Assembly (NCBI RefSeq): GCF_024763615.1
Contig: NC_077222.1
Span: 31,372,001-31,436,000 of the forward strand
Direction: 5' to 3'
DNA length: 64,000 nucleotides
Origin: Phlebotomus papatasi
Lineage: Eukaryota > Arthropoda > Insecta > Diptera > Psychodidae
Shown here: positions 34,043 to 46,785 of the stretch, piece after piece
Layout of the letters: each line of letters opens with the position of its first letter
Position numbering within the stretch: position 1 is the first letter of the stretch
Program-made: the position numbers and the translations under genes
The notes under the pieces: generated by a model
Databases searched by the model: none
What the model was told of the DNA's origin: nothing
What the model saw: the letters and a program-made list of their open reading frames with translations, nothing else

Positions 34043-34300
34043 TAATTCCGAATCTTATAACATTTAAAAGATATTTCAGATATTAGTTATTATTTTATTA
34101 AATGAAAGGGAATCACTTGGATCAGCAATTTTTGTAAATTTATCGTGTTCTATATCAGTAATTATTGTATCAATATGGAAGGATATACACAGCCTATAAA
34201 AAAAATTGCTGATTTAGGCGACGGGTAAGTTATGACAATTGCCGATATCAGTACGAGGATTAGGGTAAACTAGCTTAAAAAACTGCCCCATTCTCCCCTA

Positions 34301-36130
34301 CTTCAACATCCAACTAATGTTGCCACGGGTGCCACAATGATTTGTATACCGTTTGCGATATGATCTTAAAGACAGATTTACCTGGCATATTTAGTAAATA
34401 TCAAGGTAAATATTACCATAGTATCTTGACTTTCTCAATTAAAATGAACAATCGGAAGAGATGGTTTTGGTGAATAGGCGACTTTTTTCTGTGTGATAGG
34501 AAGTGTAAACAGTGAGCATCCGCACCCAAAAAAGGGTCCACACACCCATCTAAAAATGCGGATTGTAATGAGAAATTCCTCTGCAGAGTCGTAACTTATC
34601 CATCATTCAATTCACATAGGATGAATGTAAAAGCATTTCCACGTGCAATTTACCACAAAATTAATTTTTGTCCCCAAAGCCGCACTTTCATTTATAGGAA
34701 GAAGGAGTGCCATTTCCTCAGCATTCACTAGCCACAAATTCAATTTCGCCCTCAAATGCATCCCAATTGTTCACCCATAGTGCATTCTTTTCACCTCCAC
34801 CGCCCATGGGAGACACGTGGAAGTGCTTTCCATTTAATTGCACCTCAAACAGACGGCAGTCTTATACAATGATGTCATTAGGTGGCTTTTTGGCGCCAAT
34901 TTACACTGTCTCATCCATTCTGGAAATAAATTCGCGCGTTCTGTGAAATAAAAAGAGCCCATGTTGAAGTTCGTGAGAAAGATTCACACTTGCTGATGGT
35001 CAGACAAGAACAATAACACTTGTCCTCCTATCTCGTCTAATTTAGCAGTTTAGAGCCATAAATGAATTAACCTCATTTTTAAGAATCTCCGCCACTCTGC
35101 ACATTTGACAAATTTCCCGACTCCAAAAGAATAACCGTTTCACTCGATTACTGGAGCGGATTGTGTGACTAAAGAACCAACTAATCAACTTCCAAGTGGA
35201 AGATTTTAAGACCTAATTGCAATCCGTTATTGTATAGTTTTTCAGTGAATTGCACTGCAATTGCCACTCAATAAAATTGATCTGATTGCATCGTAAATTG
35301 AGATGCAATTTGTCTTTTTAGAGCAAAACGGAGAGAATAAAATTTATTGTAAAATTACATTAATAATGACATCTATATAACTGCATGAATTGCTCCTATG
35401 AGGTATGCTGACTGAAAAGATGATGATCGTGACAGCAAAATAAAAGTAATATGAAAAAAAAAGATTCACCAATTTTACTTGGACTATAAAATGTATAAAA
35501 GATTGTAAAACATCTTTTTGAGATAAGACTATCTCGAGATGAAGTTTTTAAGATTCTGGGAATCTAAAAATAACTGTAAAGCAAGAACAAGAGTGTCTGG
35601 AAATGGAAATTTCAGACGTCCTCAAATGAGGCTTCCATTGATAAGATTTACAACCAATAAATAAAATTTAAAAATGAGTTCAAAACAACTTTTCTAAATT
35701 AGTCTATTTTCCAGTTCCCAGACATTAGGGGAATTGTCCTAAATTTCACACAGTTCGTAATATCGGACACTTCTTTTGTTTAATTTTTCGATTTCCTAGA
35801 GATTGTACAATGGCAAAGAAGTAAAGATCATCGTCGCCTTTATAAACTGATAGACGCCATACGAAGATAGGAAAATCTTTAAAAGAATTCTAAAAATACG
35901 GGAAATATCAATATACTTAGTGTCCGATATAACATACAAAGCAATATCTATTTTTTATTCAATTTTAAATGTATTAGGAATAATTTTAGAGGAAACACAA
36001 TGTTTTTGAGGCTCCAAACAACATTCCATAAAATGAAGTAACGAATTAAATCGATTGAAATCGAAAATATTACATTTCAAACTTAGACTTATGCAGCATA
36101 TCCAAAATTTTGAACAAGTCTTCTTAATTG
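34301..36130. other. No gene recognised
   Basis: A long, mostly single-copy-looking stretch. A proline-rich open frame at 34707-34946 has no splice context or family motif. Confidence 0.4.
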
Positions 36131-36132
36131 GG

Positions 36133-36245
36133 AAAGGTTTTAAGGCTTCTCATACACTCTGGCTTCGAACACTTTACATTTTTCCCATATTCCTTTAATT
36201 CAGGAATACTCTACCTACACTATTACTACTTGTTTTGTCCGCCTT
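36133..36245. repeat. Partial MITE, GGGGAAGGCTTTCAGG family
   Basis: GGGAAAGGTTTTAAGGCTTC and CTTCGAACACTTTACATTTT then TCCCATATTCC match the left end of the 37877 copy. Confidence 0.6.
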
Positions 36246-36476
36246 TTGGCTGAAATAGGGTAAGTGTACCAAATTCCGGCCAACTTGCAATTTCGGTATT
36301 TTTTTTTCAATTCAATTTTTATTTTCTATGAATTCCGAGAAAACCAACGATATTGATAAATATTCCTGTCCTATTGGACAGAAAAAATTATTTTGTAAAA
36401 TTGAGGCGCTCAGAATAAAAAACTCTAAGTCATATGCATTTCTCTATTAAAATAGCGTTTTTTTCTCTGAGCTCCT

Positions 36477-36840
36477 CAATTGTTCGTAAATGTTTGTGAA
36501 TTCCTACTGGGGACGAAATTTTCCAAAAAAAGCTCGTTACAGTTTTTTTCTTTTTTCACAAACATTGTTCGTAATATGATCATTTGATAAGCATCTTTTA
36601 TTTTTTTTTAAATATTTGTTCGTAAATGTTCGTAAACACAGTAAAATGTTTGTAAAATTTTGTCATTCGTTCGTAAAGTTTTACCAAACAAACAAAAATG
36701 TTCGAACAAGTGTTCGTAAAAGAACATAAAATGCTCGTTAAGTGATCATGTTACAAGTAAAACTTTTACGAACTCGAGTTATACGATTGTCGAGAATTTA
36801 GTAAATCCCCAGGAATTCACAAACATTCACGAACAATTTT
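36477..36840. repeat. Foldback element with multiple TTCGTAAA words
   Basis: Left AATTGTTCGTAAATGTTTGT then GAATTCCT pairs with right AGGAATTCACAAACATTCAC then GAACAATT. The centre carries at least five further GTTCGTAAA or TTTACGAAC words. Confidence 0.7.
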
Positions 36841-37876
36841 ACGAAATATTTTTTTCTGTGTATTAAAAACATTCATAATCATTTAGTAACTCCTTTTAAA
36901 GTTTTTTACTGTATATTTCATAAATTTTCTCATACTGTATCATGTGCGAAAAATTGAATTTAAAAATTCGAAATTAGATTTGAATTCTTTGAACATAAAT
37001 GAAATTTTATGGACATTAAGCAAAGACGCTTTTGTAGAATTAAAATCTCCGGCTATTTGCGAATACTTTGAGGCACTCTTTTTTGCTTAAGGCGCTTAAG
37101 GAATGCTATAAAATTATACAATTTTTCTATCTTAGAAAAAAACAGGAAAAAACTTGATCATAAGTGGTAATCACTATTTGAAGAAGCCCTCGATCATCCA
37201 GTTTCTCTGCCAGTGTTAACGATCAGCGTGAAAGGGAGTGTTGCTCTGAGATAATTTTCTCAGGAGATTGATCATTAAGTTGATTAATCGTTCAAGCTTG
37301 TTCGATAAATAATAAATAAAATGCATGTATGTACTTAAAAAAAATACATCAAGCATCTTTCAGGGAAAGAGATAAATCACCTGAAACACTCTTTTCCGCC
37401 CAATTGACGCTCCAGTCTGTCAACGCGAAAAATTTAATTCATTCAGAAGATAAATTTCTTGTAAAAGTCCACCTTTTGTGTAAATTTCTGACCATCAACG
37501 TGCATTCTTGACCTCATTTCTCTGACGATGAGTTACTTGCCAAACTCCATTGATTACAAACGAGATGTAAAGGAATTTAATATAAGAAAATGATAAAATA
37601 AAATTTTATACACAGGCGGAATTTTTTAACGCTATATGAGGCATGAAAATTATTTGTTATTTTAATTTTAACACTTTCTTTGACGCATTTAGCAAATACA
37701 AATAATCACTTATATTTAGATTTAAGATCAAAAATACCACCTGACTGTTCGAACAACACGTGAAATTCCTGTGCTCATGCTTTTCTTTTACTTTAGTTGA
37801 ATACTATTCAAATTTTTGCTGCATAAGAAATATTTTTCAAAATTTCTAATAAAAATTACTGTTTACATTTGGAATA

Positions 37877-38088
37877 GGGGAAAGCTTTCAGGTTTCGCAC
37901 GCATAGTAGCTTCGACCACTTTTTCCCATATTCTTCTTTATTGAAGCTGACCTAAGTTTAATATATTTTAATAGCTTGCCTTAAGTCACATATTTGCTGA
38001 CAAAATTAAGACAAATTCATTAAAGACATTTGGGAAAAATATGAAGTGTTCAATGCCAGAGTATGTGCGAAGCCTGAAAGCCTTTTCT
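37877..38088. repeat. MITE GGGGAAGGCTTTCAGG family, copy 2
   Basis: Left TA-GGGGAAAGCTTTCAGGTTTC then GCACGCA, right TGTGCGAAGCCTGAAAGCC. The interior TTTAATATATTTTAATAGCT is shared with the 1467 bp element in pol. Confidence 0.8.
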
Positions 38089-38109
38089 TATATTTAGACC
38101 ACCAGCGCA

Positions 38110-38263
38110 ATAATAAAAGGAGCAAATTGATCCAAATTTGATCCTTTTGCAAAGATCAAATTAACATGTTCTAGATAAATGTGCATTCAGAGTTTGAAAT
38201 TTGATCTGTCCTTTGCAAAAGGATCAAATTTGGATCAATTTAATCCTTTTATTTTTACCAATG
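38110..38263. repeat. Hairpin with GATCAAATT arms
   Basis: ATTGATCCAAATTTGATCCT then TTTGCAAAG is matched inverted on the right, and outer arms AATAAAAGGA/TCCTTTTATT extend it. Confidence 0.72.
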
Positions 38264-38269
38264 TATTAT

Positions 38270-39205
38270 GACACTTGTATGCATATTGCTCCTTCGTGAT
38301 CATTAAAAACTTCTTAAAGCACACCTCCCATACACGATAATAAAATAAGTATAACACTAAGAATAACTAATTTGCCAGATCAGGGGGAGAAAAAAGTTTT
38401 TTGATTGCCTTTTGTAAGTATTTCATGAGCTCTTTATACAAAGTGTCATATGAAACAGTGACGATATCCTAGAATTAACGAGAATTTTTGTTAAAATCTT
38501 TTGAAACACTTAGATAAGACGATCTTAGATCAGTGGATTTGTCACGTGACAAACTCATAATCTCAGAATTCATACTCAGGGCATTTGCAGAATCGAAGAA
38601 AAGCGCCTTCATTGACTGGAAAGGTGTATTTTGTTGAATTTTATGAGCTTTCCAAAAACCCCAAAATCATTCAATTTGGAAAAAATGGATTAACGGTGAA
38701 ATTTATAAAGAATCCTTATACGAAATCTAATATTAAAAAAATCAATATATTTTTGGAGGACTTTGGAGAAGCTTTTAATCAACTTTTTTTAAAGAAGCTG
38801 CTATTATGTATTAGAAAAGTTCTTAGGGAATCCTCAAGCTTTCCACATTCTATCCAAAATAATTAAAATCGGTGCAGTATTGAATTTTTGAAAGAAAACT
38901 TTAGAGATAAACTTTTAAGACTCTAAAAGAACATTTCACATTCAATTTTTGACCAATTTCCCGGCATTTTCTTCAAGAAAAGTTTTCTTGATGTCTTTAA
39001 CCAACTTTCAAATAACGAAATTTGCAAGATTAATTAAAATTGAGTTTAAATTAGATTTTAAAACACATAAAAAAACATAGTATGTTTTTTAGGATTTCCG
39101 TCAAGAAAAGCCCATCTTGATGATAGAAATATTCTCGTTTTTATAAGGTCAATTTTAAATCGAAAGCTTGTAACTTTACTTTGCAGAAAGCATCAAAATC
39201 AGTTC
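38270..39205. other. No gene recognised
   Basis: The plus open frame at 38585-38866 is lysine- and phenylalanine-rich, as random AT-rich sequence would be, and has no supporting signal. Confidence 0.4.
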
Positions 39206-39210
39206 AAAAA

Positions 39211-39534
39211 CCAGTGATAAGCCCAGATAAGCTTATGGTAGCTGATGTTATTTACAGGTGACCTCGAAATGCGTGCAACTCGGGGTGCTTGCAACTCGGA
39301 ATGCGTGAAAATTCGATTGTGAGTTGAATTTTGGAGGTAAAGAATCGCATCGAGCCACTTTCATCCATTTCGACTGCCGAGAACAGTTTACTCGACGCGA
39401 TTCTTTACCCCCAAAATTCAACTCACAAACGGATTTTCACGCATTCCGAGTTGCAAACACCCCGAGTTGCACGCACTTCGAGGTCACCTGTAAAGAATCT
39501 CAGCTACCATAAGCTTATCTGGGCTTATCACTGG
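39211..39534. repeat. Foldback element with about 145 bp arms
   Basis: Left CCAGTGATAAGCCCAGATAA through CAACTCGGGGTGCTTGCAAC and TTGAATTTTGGAGGTAAAG pairs with right CTTTACCCCCAAAATTCAAC through TTATCTGGGCTTATCACTGG. The loop is only about 35 bp. Plus open frames here are explained by the arms. Confidence 0.85.
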
Positions 39535-39569
39535 TCATTTTCTATTTTAAATAGTCTCGGTTAATAAAT

Positions 39570-40480
39570 TTTAGAGGTAGAGTCCGGCCCATATGGATAT
39601 AGTAAGGGTCGGGGTACAGTGGGTTGGGGTAGAGACGGATGGGACCCATTATTAGAAAGATCTTGCTCTCAGATACAATATATGCTAAAATTTCATCGAA
39701 ATCCCTTTATAAATACAGAAAATGCAGTCCGGTCAAGATATCTTTAGTTATAGCTCCGGTCATGGAACATCGAGGAATGAGTGCGACCCACCGTTGGAAA
39801 GGTCTCAACCTCGGCTACAACATACTAAAATTTAAAGAAAAAGTATCGTCTAGTTTTCGAAATATTCGAGATCGATTAATCGAAAATCGATTTTTCGATT
39901 AATCGATCCTTCGATTTAATCGGATGAAATTAAGGCGTCACAAAGGTTGTAGTACTCCACGAGGGCTTTCCAAAACACTGAAATTTTTCCAAATCTGATA
40001 ATTAGAAGCGGAGATATGACCAATTGAAAATTGAATTTTTGACTCCCTCTAGGGGGTCGAAGAGAGTTAACTTTGGTATTGATCGAAAGCCCTTAGGCCC
40101 AGCTATATCATACTAAAATTTGAGCCAGATCGATGCCATAGGGGCTGAGTTATTGAGGAAACAAAATTTTGTGGTATTCCAATATGGCAGAAGGGGGTAG
40201 GGTGGGGGTGGTTCTGACATCACCTACTTCTAGCCACTCATCGATATTTAACCTTTGCCGAAAACCGCTTGTCGATATCTCTTTCCGTTCTCTCTCCAGA
40301 AGCGTTTGTACTCCGGACGGGACGGACTGGACGGACCGTCCACGAAAATCGATTTTTAGCACACATGATATTCGTGATCTATGAGTGTCAAAACGTGTAA
40401 ATCCAAAATTTGGGTCCGATCTGACGAGGTCGGATTTCACCTGTGACCACAAAAGCTGAGATTGTAAAGAATCTCAGCTA
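39570..40480. mobile_element. GC-richer repeat unit ending in an AGCTGAGATT hairpin
   Basis: Composition and word use differ from the flanks. Repeated phrases such as ACATACTAAAATTTAAAG and ATCATACTAAAATTTGAG are present, as is a palindromic CGATTTTTCGATTAATCG patch. It ends with AGCTGAGATTGTAAAGAATC then TCAGCT, part of which is shared with the foldback at 39211. No coding support; class unknown. Confidence 0.4.
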
Positions 40481-40617
40481 AATATATCAAATAACAGAAG
40501 TTCCTAAAAAACTGTTCCCGAGTGATTACGTAAGATTTAAAGTCCAAATAGAAGATTTTATTATAAGTTTCCAATAAGCTTAAATTCGTCAAGATTTGAC
40601 TAAAATTAGTTATAATG

Positions 40618-40702
40618 TGCAAAACCTTTAAGAAAGAAAGAGATGTGAATTTCGATTACATAAAATTTTCCTGATCTAAAAGATGTGCCGGAGTCATTAG
40701 CA
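40618..40702. repeat. Half MITE, GGCACACCTTT family
   Basis: GAAAGAGATGTGAATTTCGA and TTTTCCTGATCTAAAAGATG then TGCCGGAGTCA match the right arm of the 12024 copy. Confidence 0.7.
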
Positions 40703-41000
40703 CCAAAAATTGAATTTGAAAATAGTAAATTGAAGAAAATTTTCTGGGTACATAGAGCCATTTCGCGCGGGTTCTTTCGGTCACGTAAAATATGTAGAAC
40801 CCCATGACTCCCTGTAATATGTGATATGTAGTGGATTTAATTATAGAAAAGTTTTTGGACAGTAACTAACTCTCAGTAAGTGTCTTTTGACTTCTAATTT
40901 CCCTTCAATCAATTAGGATGATTCTGCAATGAATTTTGTAGTCAATATCTTATTACAGTTTTAAAAGACTTTATATCAAAAAAGCATAAGAAAAGTACTA

Positions 41001-41195
41001 GGGGAAACTGGGGCACCACCAAACACAAATTTTTATTTCTAAACTACTTGGACTATCTCGATCATTTCTTCAGTGGACAAGCATCCCTATAGTGCCAATA
41101 AATTCCTATAGGTCTTATTCTCTGAAGTCGAATATCCGATTTAAAAATCGCAGTGTTTGGTGGTACCCCGTGTTTGGTGGTGCCCCAGTTTCACC
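41001..41195. repeat. MITE GGGGCACCACCAAACAC family, copy 2 (inverted interior)
   Basis: TA-GGGGAAACTGGGGCACCACC at left and GGTGGTGCCCCAGTTTC at right. The interior is the reverse complement of the copy at 23232, with few differences. Confidence 0.88.
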
Positions 41196-41199
41196 TATA

Positions 41200-42565
41200 G
41201 GTTAGTCATTATGCTTCAGTAAATTTATGACTCCAAAAACAAGGACAAAGGGTTCTGAATATAATTAAATAACCGTTAAATCTTTTATCGGAAAAGCCGT
41301 ATTTTATTTCTCCACATTGTTTAATAAAAAAAATCGGAAGCAAATCTTTAAGATTCTTTTCCGTCTGATACACATAAAAAATAAATTATTAATTTGACCG
41401 ACTTTTGAACAAACTGAATAAAAATCTCAAATTCATTAAGTATTTTTTTTAATTGCAAAAGAATCATCAAGTCATGAATTAATTTCACTTTCAAATACAT
41501 GTGTTAATCAGCCATGGATTTTATTATAGAAATTTCTTGCGAGATTATGTTTCTTGGCACTTGAAGAATATGTTGTCCGGGAATGCTCCAGGGCATTTCA
41601 GATACATTTTCTGTGAAATTCTTTTGACAATTGTGAGCATAACAAGCATAACGAAATTTTTTGAATTTCTCATGACATGTGGATGATGGAATGGTTTAAT
41701 GACAAGGGGTCGCGATGATACACGCGCCCACTGATCTGGAGATACTCCAAGTAGATCTCTGTAGGATGCTAATGATGTTGGGCTGGTTGAGCTAAATCGG
41801 AGGGACTGACCGAAGAGGTAAAATGCGGCAAATGAGGCATTTATCTGGGAAGTGCAGCGTATAGAAAAAGGTGTCTAATACTTTGGACAAGAAGAGCTCT
41901 ATCTCCACATGGAATGCAAATACTGATCAGTGGGAGAAATGTTGGGCGGCAGAACACGTGAAATGAAACGCAGTCACGGTTTGATGGACAGAAAATACCC
42001 GTATCATAACAGTAACATTTATGTCTGAAAACACTCTCTAAGATTTTGTGCTGTTGTCTCTATACACTATACGCAAAGAATGCTGGAAATTATTGTCAAC
42101 TAAACAACTACGATGGCATCAACAGTAAACTAATAAAATACCTATCTTCCATATATAGCATGGTGTGAAGTAAAACAATAAAGATTCATATAAGATGCTA
42201 AACTTGATGATGTGCGAAGACTCATTTTAAATACACACTGCACAATTATTTTTTCCCCTTTTTATCACAGTTTTTTCCAGATGGCAACAAAAGATTAAAC
42301 ACTAAATTCATCTAATCGCAAAAAAACTAATTCTCAAACTTAATACACTCGAAACATAATAATTTTATTTAAAAAATTTTCAATCCGAATCGTTTTTGCG
42401 AAAGAATGGAAGTTTTAAGAAAAAATCTTCTATTGGATAGTTCTTGAGAAGATTTTTTTTTAAACAAATTTTTGATTTTTTAGGAACATTTCAAATACTC
42501 ACAGAATATTTGATAAAATCTTCAATCTACAATATACTTATTATCTAAAGAAACTTTTTTGTTAA
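41200..42565. other. No gene recognised
   Basis: No exon or repeat could be supported. Confidence 0.4.
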
Positions 42566-42571
42566 ACTATA

Positions 42572-42990
42572 GGGTAAGTGTGCCAAATTTCGGCATAGTT
42601 GCATGCAAGCGCCAAAGTCTCATGTTTGAAATATAATATATTTAATAGAAATTGATTTTTTTATTCCTTCTATTTAAGGAGTGTTGCTTAGAACCTTGTA
42701 GACAGTTTATCGTCTTTATTTATTCTAAAATCATTCTTAATACATTTTAAAATGAATAAAAATGTAGACATAGCTTTGGTGCCCTATTTCGACCACCTTT
42801 ATTCTCATAGTTCCTTGCCCTTCAGTAATTCTTCCAATACGTCTTATCGTTTGTCGAAGCTACATTTTTTTGTTATTTTTTTTGCATTTTATAATCTTTA
42901 GAGTATGTAAAAACTAAAAATTCATAAAAATTCAAGGAACAAAAAAGGTGGCCGAAATTGCAAGCTGGCCGGAATTTGGCACACTTACCC
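42572..42990. repeat. MITE GGGTAAGTGTGCCAAATT family, best copy
   Basis: TA-GGGTAAGTGTGCCAAATTTC then GGC at left, GCCGGAATTTGGCACACTTA then CCC-TA at right. It is 419 bp and noncoding. A solo left end lies at 36258. Confidence 0.88.
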
Positions 42991-42999
42991 TACTGAACA

Positions 43000-44195
43000 A
43001 TGAAAAATACTTCTTTAATGCGAGATATACGTGAATTTTCATGTCCGACTTTCGGTTTATCTCCAACAGGACTTTCGAATATCCTTTTAATTTTGAATAA
43101 TGCCTTATGAATCAATCCCAAAGTCAGAAATTCAAGAGTATAGGTACAAAGAAGTCAAACACCACTGAGTTTGAGTAGTTTGAGTACTCTGCAAATTTTA
43201 CTTGGCCATTGTGTTAGACATCTGAATTATTTACACCTAAGTAATGTCTTATTCACTTTTTCTCTGCTAATTTGTGCTTCTTTCTTGGGCCCTTTTTTCC
43301 CTCCAATTTCCACACCACACGCGCCATTTGAGGGGCAAACAAATCATGTTTGTTGCGACACATGCAGTGGGAGTGAATAATTACTTTCTCAGCAAATTGC
43401 ACAAGAGACTTGAATAAATTTTGAATGAACTAGAAGAACTTTAGCGTACAACTTTGTGAGTACCGTGAAATTTAAAGCTGCATAACCAAATGGATTGAAT
43501 TTTCGAAGGGCATTTGAGAAATTTGCAAGAAATACTAAATGTATACCTTATGCTAAGAAAGATTCCTTTGTTATAATTTTACTGAAAAAATATTCGAACT
43601 GCTGTATAAAAATTGTTGTAAATTTTCCAAGCACAAGGACTATACAGACAGAGAAGACCGGACCAGAATTGGACAGTGGGGTGTTATGGTCTTCCTCAGA
43701 AAGAATATTGAGCAGACTATTATTTGTTCAGAATACAGGGGGACTCGGGATTATAGATATTTTCGGGACCGAGAAAAAGCGGTCGAAACGGCTCCATGCA
43801 TACACAAATTTTGCATACTCTCAGGAGACTTCTTCTAAATAAGTTACGGAAATGCTGTAAAATATGCAAAATATTATTAGCGCCAAAATTTTGGGCTATT
43901 TTCAGCGCCAACTGTTCATATGTTACACATTTCGAATTTACGACCTCGAAAAAATGCATACATTTATGGGAATTTCAAAAATTATTTCACAAATTATCTC
44001 CTAATGATAGACAATAATAATTATATGCATAATTCCGATATGTATAATCCCGGGACCCCCTGTAATTAAATACCTTTCTGTTCATTAAAATATTTATCAG
44101 TCTGATCCAAACAAGCCTTTCACAAATTATAGGCAAAGAATAATTTCATTTGCTGTTTAATTCTATCCCGGTCTTCCCTATATATGATAAAAAAA
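43000..44195. other. No gene recognised
   Basis: A 115-codon plus frame at 43495-43842 has no recognisable domain, splice sites or codon bias that I can point to. Confidence 0.35.
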
Positions 44196-44198
44196 GCT

Positions 44199-44491
44199 AT
44201 ACAACTCTCTCCGATATCCGGCACTTTGATATCCGGCTGACAGCTGCCAAACACTGACAGCTGACAGTATCACTGACAGTATCCAACTTGTCCAGCATGA
44301 ATTAAAATGTTATTTTCACTGCATCAAAGCCTTTGATACTTAATTTTGCTACAAAATGAAGCATTGGCGCATCACAAAGAAAAATCTGCTGTTTTTCACA
44401 CAGCGCAAAATAGAAAAAGCGTTGACTAGATTCAAAAAACCAAAATGTCATTTTGCTCCCACGTCAGCCGGATAACGGAGAGTTCTGTGTA
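44199..44491. repeat. MITE with CTCTCCGATATCCGG ends
   Basis: Left ACTCTCTCCGATATCCGG and right GCCGGATAACGGAGAGTTCT are terminal inverted repeats. Next to the left end are repeated CTGACAG words. Confidence 0.68.
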
Positions 44492-45164
44492 ATGTTAGTT
44501 TTTGTTGTGCGAACTCCATACACCAGAGCAATAAATATAATGAGCCCAATCAGAAGTAGATTTTGATTCTCCAATAGTGTCTTGGATAAAAGGTAAATGG
44601 AATTCTATTTGCACAAAAAGTCGTTGAAGTTCGAAGAATTCAAATTCAATTTCGAATTTTCATACTAAATTTTCGAACATGGTGGGGAAAATTTATGAAA
44701 TATTGCACTAAAAATCTGGCAAAAGAGTTACTCAGTGATTATGGAGTGATTAAGTAATGGGACAAGAACAGTAAGCGTCGTTGTTCTGTGTTATTCCTCA
44801 CAACAATATGAAGACCGTCACATTTTGACACTTGAGCACTTCGAAATTCGAACAGGATGTATCTCAGCCACCTTGAGGAATTATCTAAAAGTAAGAAAGT
44901 CTCTTTTTTGGATCTTCAAATAGATTTTCGAATTTTTCAAGATCTACTTCTGTACGGAAAGAATCAATCTATTTTTTTTTAAACTCGAAATTTCTACTTT
45001 CCTTCATGCAAAGACTAATTTTTTGGACATGTTTGCGAATCTAACTTCTTCCATTTACGAAAATGGTCTTGAATAATTCCTTTTAATGGTGTTTTAAGGT
45101 CAAAGAGTTGCAAAAGAGTCAAGCAAAAGAGCTGTAGAAGGCATATAGGGGTATATTAAGCTTC

Positions 45165-45665
45165 ATTTGAGATTCGAGATTTTGATTTTCGGAATGCTGA
45201 CTTTTAGGGATTTTGACCCAATCACGATTTTGCCTATTCGAGATTTTGATTTTCGGAGTTTTGACCCAATCAGAATTCTGGCTATTTTTAATTTGGACTT
45301 TCGGAATTTTTGCTTTCAGGATTTTAACTTCCAGGGTTTTAGATTTTTAAGATTTCGACCCATTTAGCATTTGGGCATTCGGGATTTTGGCATTTGGGAT
45401 TTTTTTTAACCTATTTGGGATTTCGGCTTTTCAGGATTTCGACACATTCGATATTTTAGCTTTTGGAATTTCGGCTTTTCGGTTTTTTGTTTCTTCTGGA
45501 TTTTGGTCTTTCAGGATTTTGACCCAATCAGAATTTTGCCTATTCGAGATTTCGATTTTCGGAATTTCGACTTTTCGGGATTTTGACCCAATCAGAATTT
45601 GGATACTTTTGGTTTTGACTTTCGGGATTTTGACTTATGAGATTTTGGCGTTCGGAATTCGAGAG
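45165..45665. repeat. GGATTTTGAC minisatellite
   Basis: About 500 bp of imperfect units (GGATTTTGACCCAATCAG, TTTCGGGATTTTGACTT and variants of 15-20 bp) give two long spurious plus open frames rich in F, D and R. The same unit occurs at 24940-25300. Confidence 0.85.
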
Positions 45666-45669
45666 TGAT

Positions 45670-46780
45670 GCAATGGAAAATAGCTTTCATAAATGCTCAA
45701 ATTTGTATGTATAAATTGCATTCGCCACAATTTTTGCCATGCGTTAGGTCAGTGACTAACTATATGAATTTAAACGAATAATAACACATTTATTGAATAT
45801 TACCAAATCGAAAATATTCTTTAAAAAATCCGCCAAATGTTAAAATGATATGACGAAATATGTTTTTTTGTCCATTTAAAAGTTTTTGTAAACTATAAAT
45901 CGGTTTAATTCAGTTTTAAATAGGTGAACATGACAACAAAATAAGTAATAGAAAAGTAATGTCTCTAAATATCTCAAATCAAGTTCAACATAAAAAATAG
46001 CAAAAATAATATTTGCGAAATATTTTAATACAATTTTCTGTGAGAACGAACATATTATCTGCACGTGGGACCACCAAGCGCGCATATCGTGCTGCTTGAT
46101 GGTCATATTCAAAGAGTTATGAAAATGTAATATTTGTGATTGGCACTTGTTCGCCCCTCCACACAAATTAATTATTACAATTTATACGGTCAGTTAATTT
46201 GACTGTTCTTTGGCAGTATCATTAGTTTCTCTATTTCGCTCAGTCGAACCGTTGTCCGGTGCTTAGTGTCTCTGTCCAGCACGAAGGAGCGGATGGAAGA
46301 AAATTGTCTGAGAAACATGGACAGAGATCCATGATCTGGAAAGTGAAATTTTTCAGTTCCACCTCCATCTCTTTCTTTAATTGCAGAAATATTTTAATTT
46401 TTATACCATTTCGAAATGGGATGTAGAATTAAAGTGTTGCAATTTCATTTTTGTACATTTCTGTACTTTTATTTCTATTCTCCCGCACTAAAAACACTCA
46501 TTGTTCGATGGTGGGGGATAGAATAAAATAATATTGCAGTGGAAGAGCAGAAAAAAAGGTCATTGAAATTATATGTATTCGGAATGGTAGCTGATGGTGA
46601 AAAAATTGTGCAAAATTTCTTTTGATTTTCTTGGCAAATTTCCCAAGAACTAGTCCACTCCCTCTAATTTTATTCCTATTATTTGGAATTGAGATGTTCA
46701 TTTTATTGCTCCACTGAGAAGTAATTTGTCTATTTGCTTAGCTGTTGGATCGATTTTGAGAAAAAACTATTTTTTTTCTT
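45670..46780. other. No gene recognised
   Basis: Sequence leading up to the ABCG8-like exon; no other exon could be supported. Confidence 0.4.
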
Positions 46781-46785
46781 TCTAG

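Larger units (their letters stand above)
31998..34298. mobile_element. 2.3 kb TA-flanked composite element, GGGGAGACTGGGGC ends
   Basis: Left TA-GGGGAGACTGGGGCTGAA and right TGCCCCATTCTCCCC-TA are inverted matches. Inside are at least two degenerate copies of the GGGTAAGTGTGCCAAATT family (33156-33577 and ending at 34042), so the length comes partly from nesting. No transposase frame was seen. Confidence 0.55.

Noticed and set aside
43495..43842. 115-codon plus open frame
   Set aside because: No domain, codon bias or splice support; composition matches the surrounding noncoding DNA.
45167..45668. Two phenylalanine/aspartate-rich plus open frames
   Set aside because: Entirely produced by the GGATTTTGAC minisatellite.
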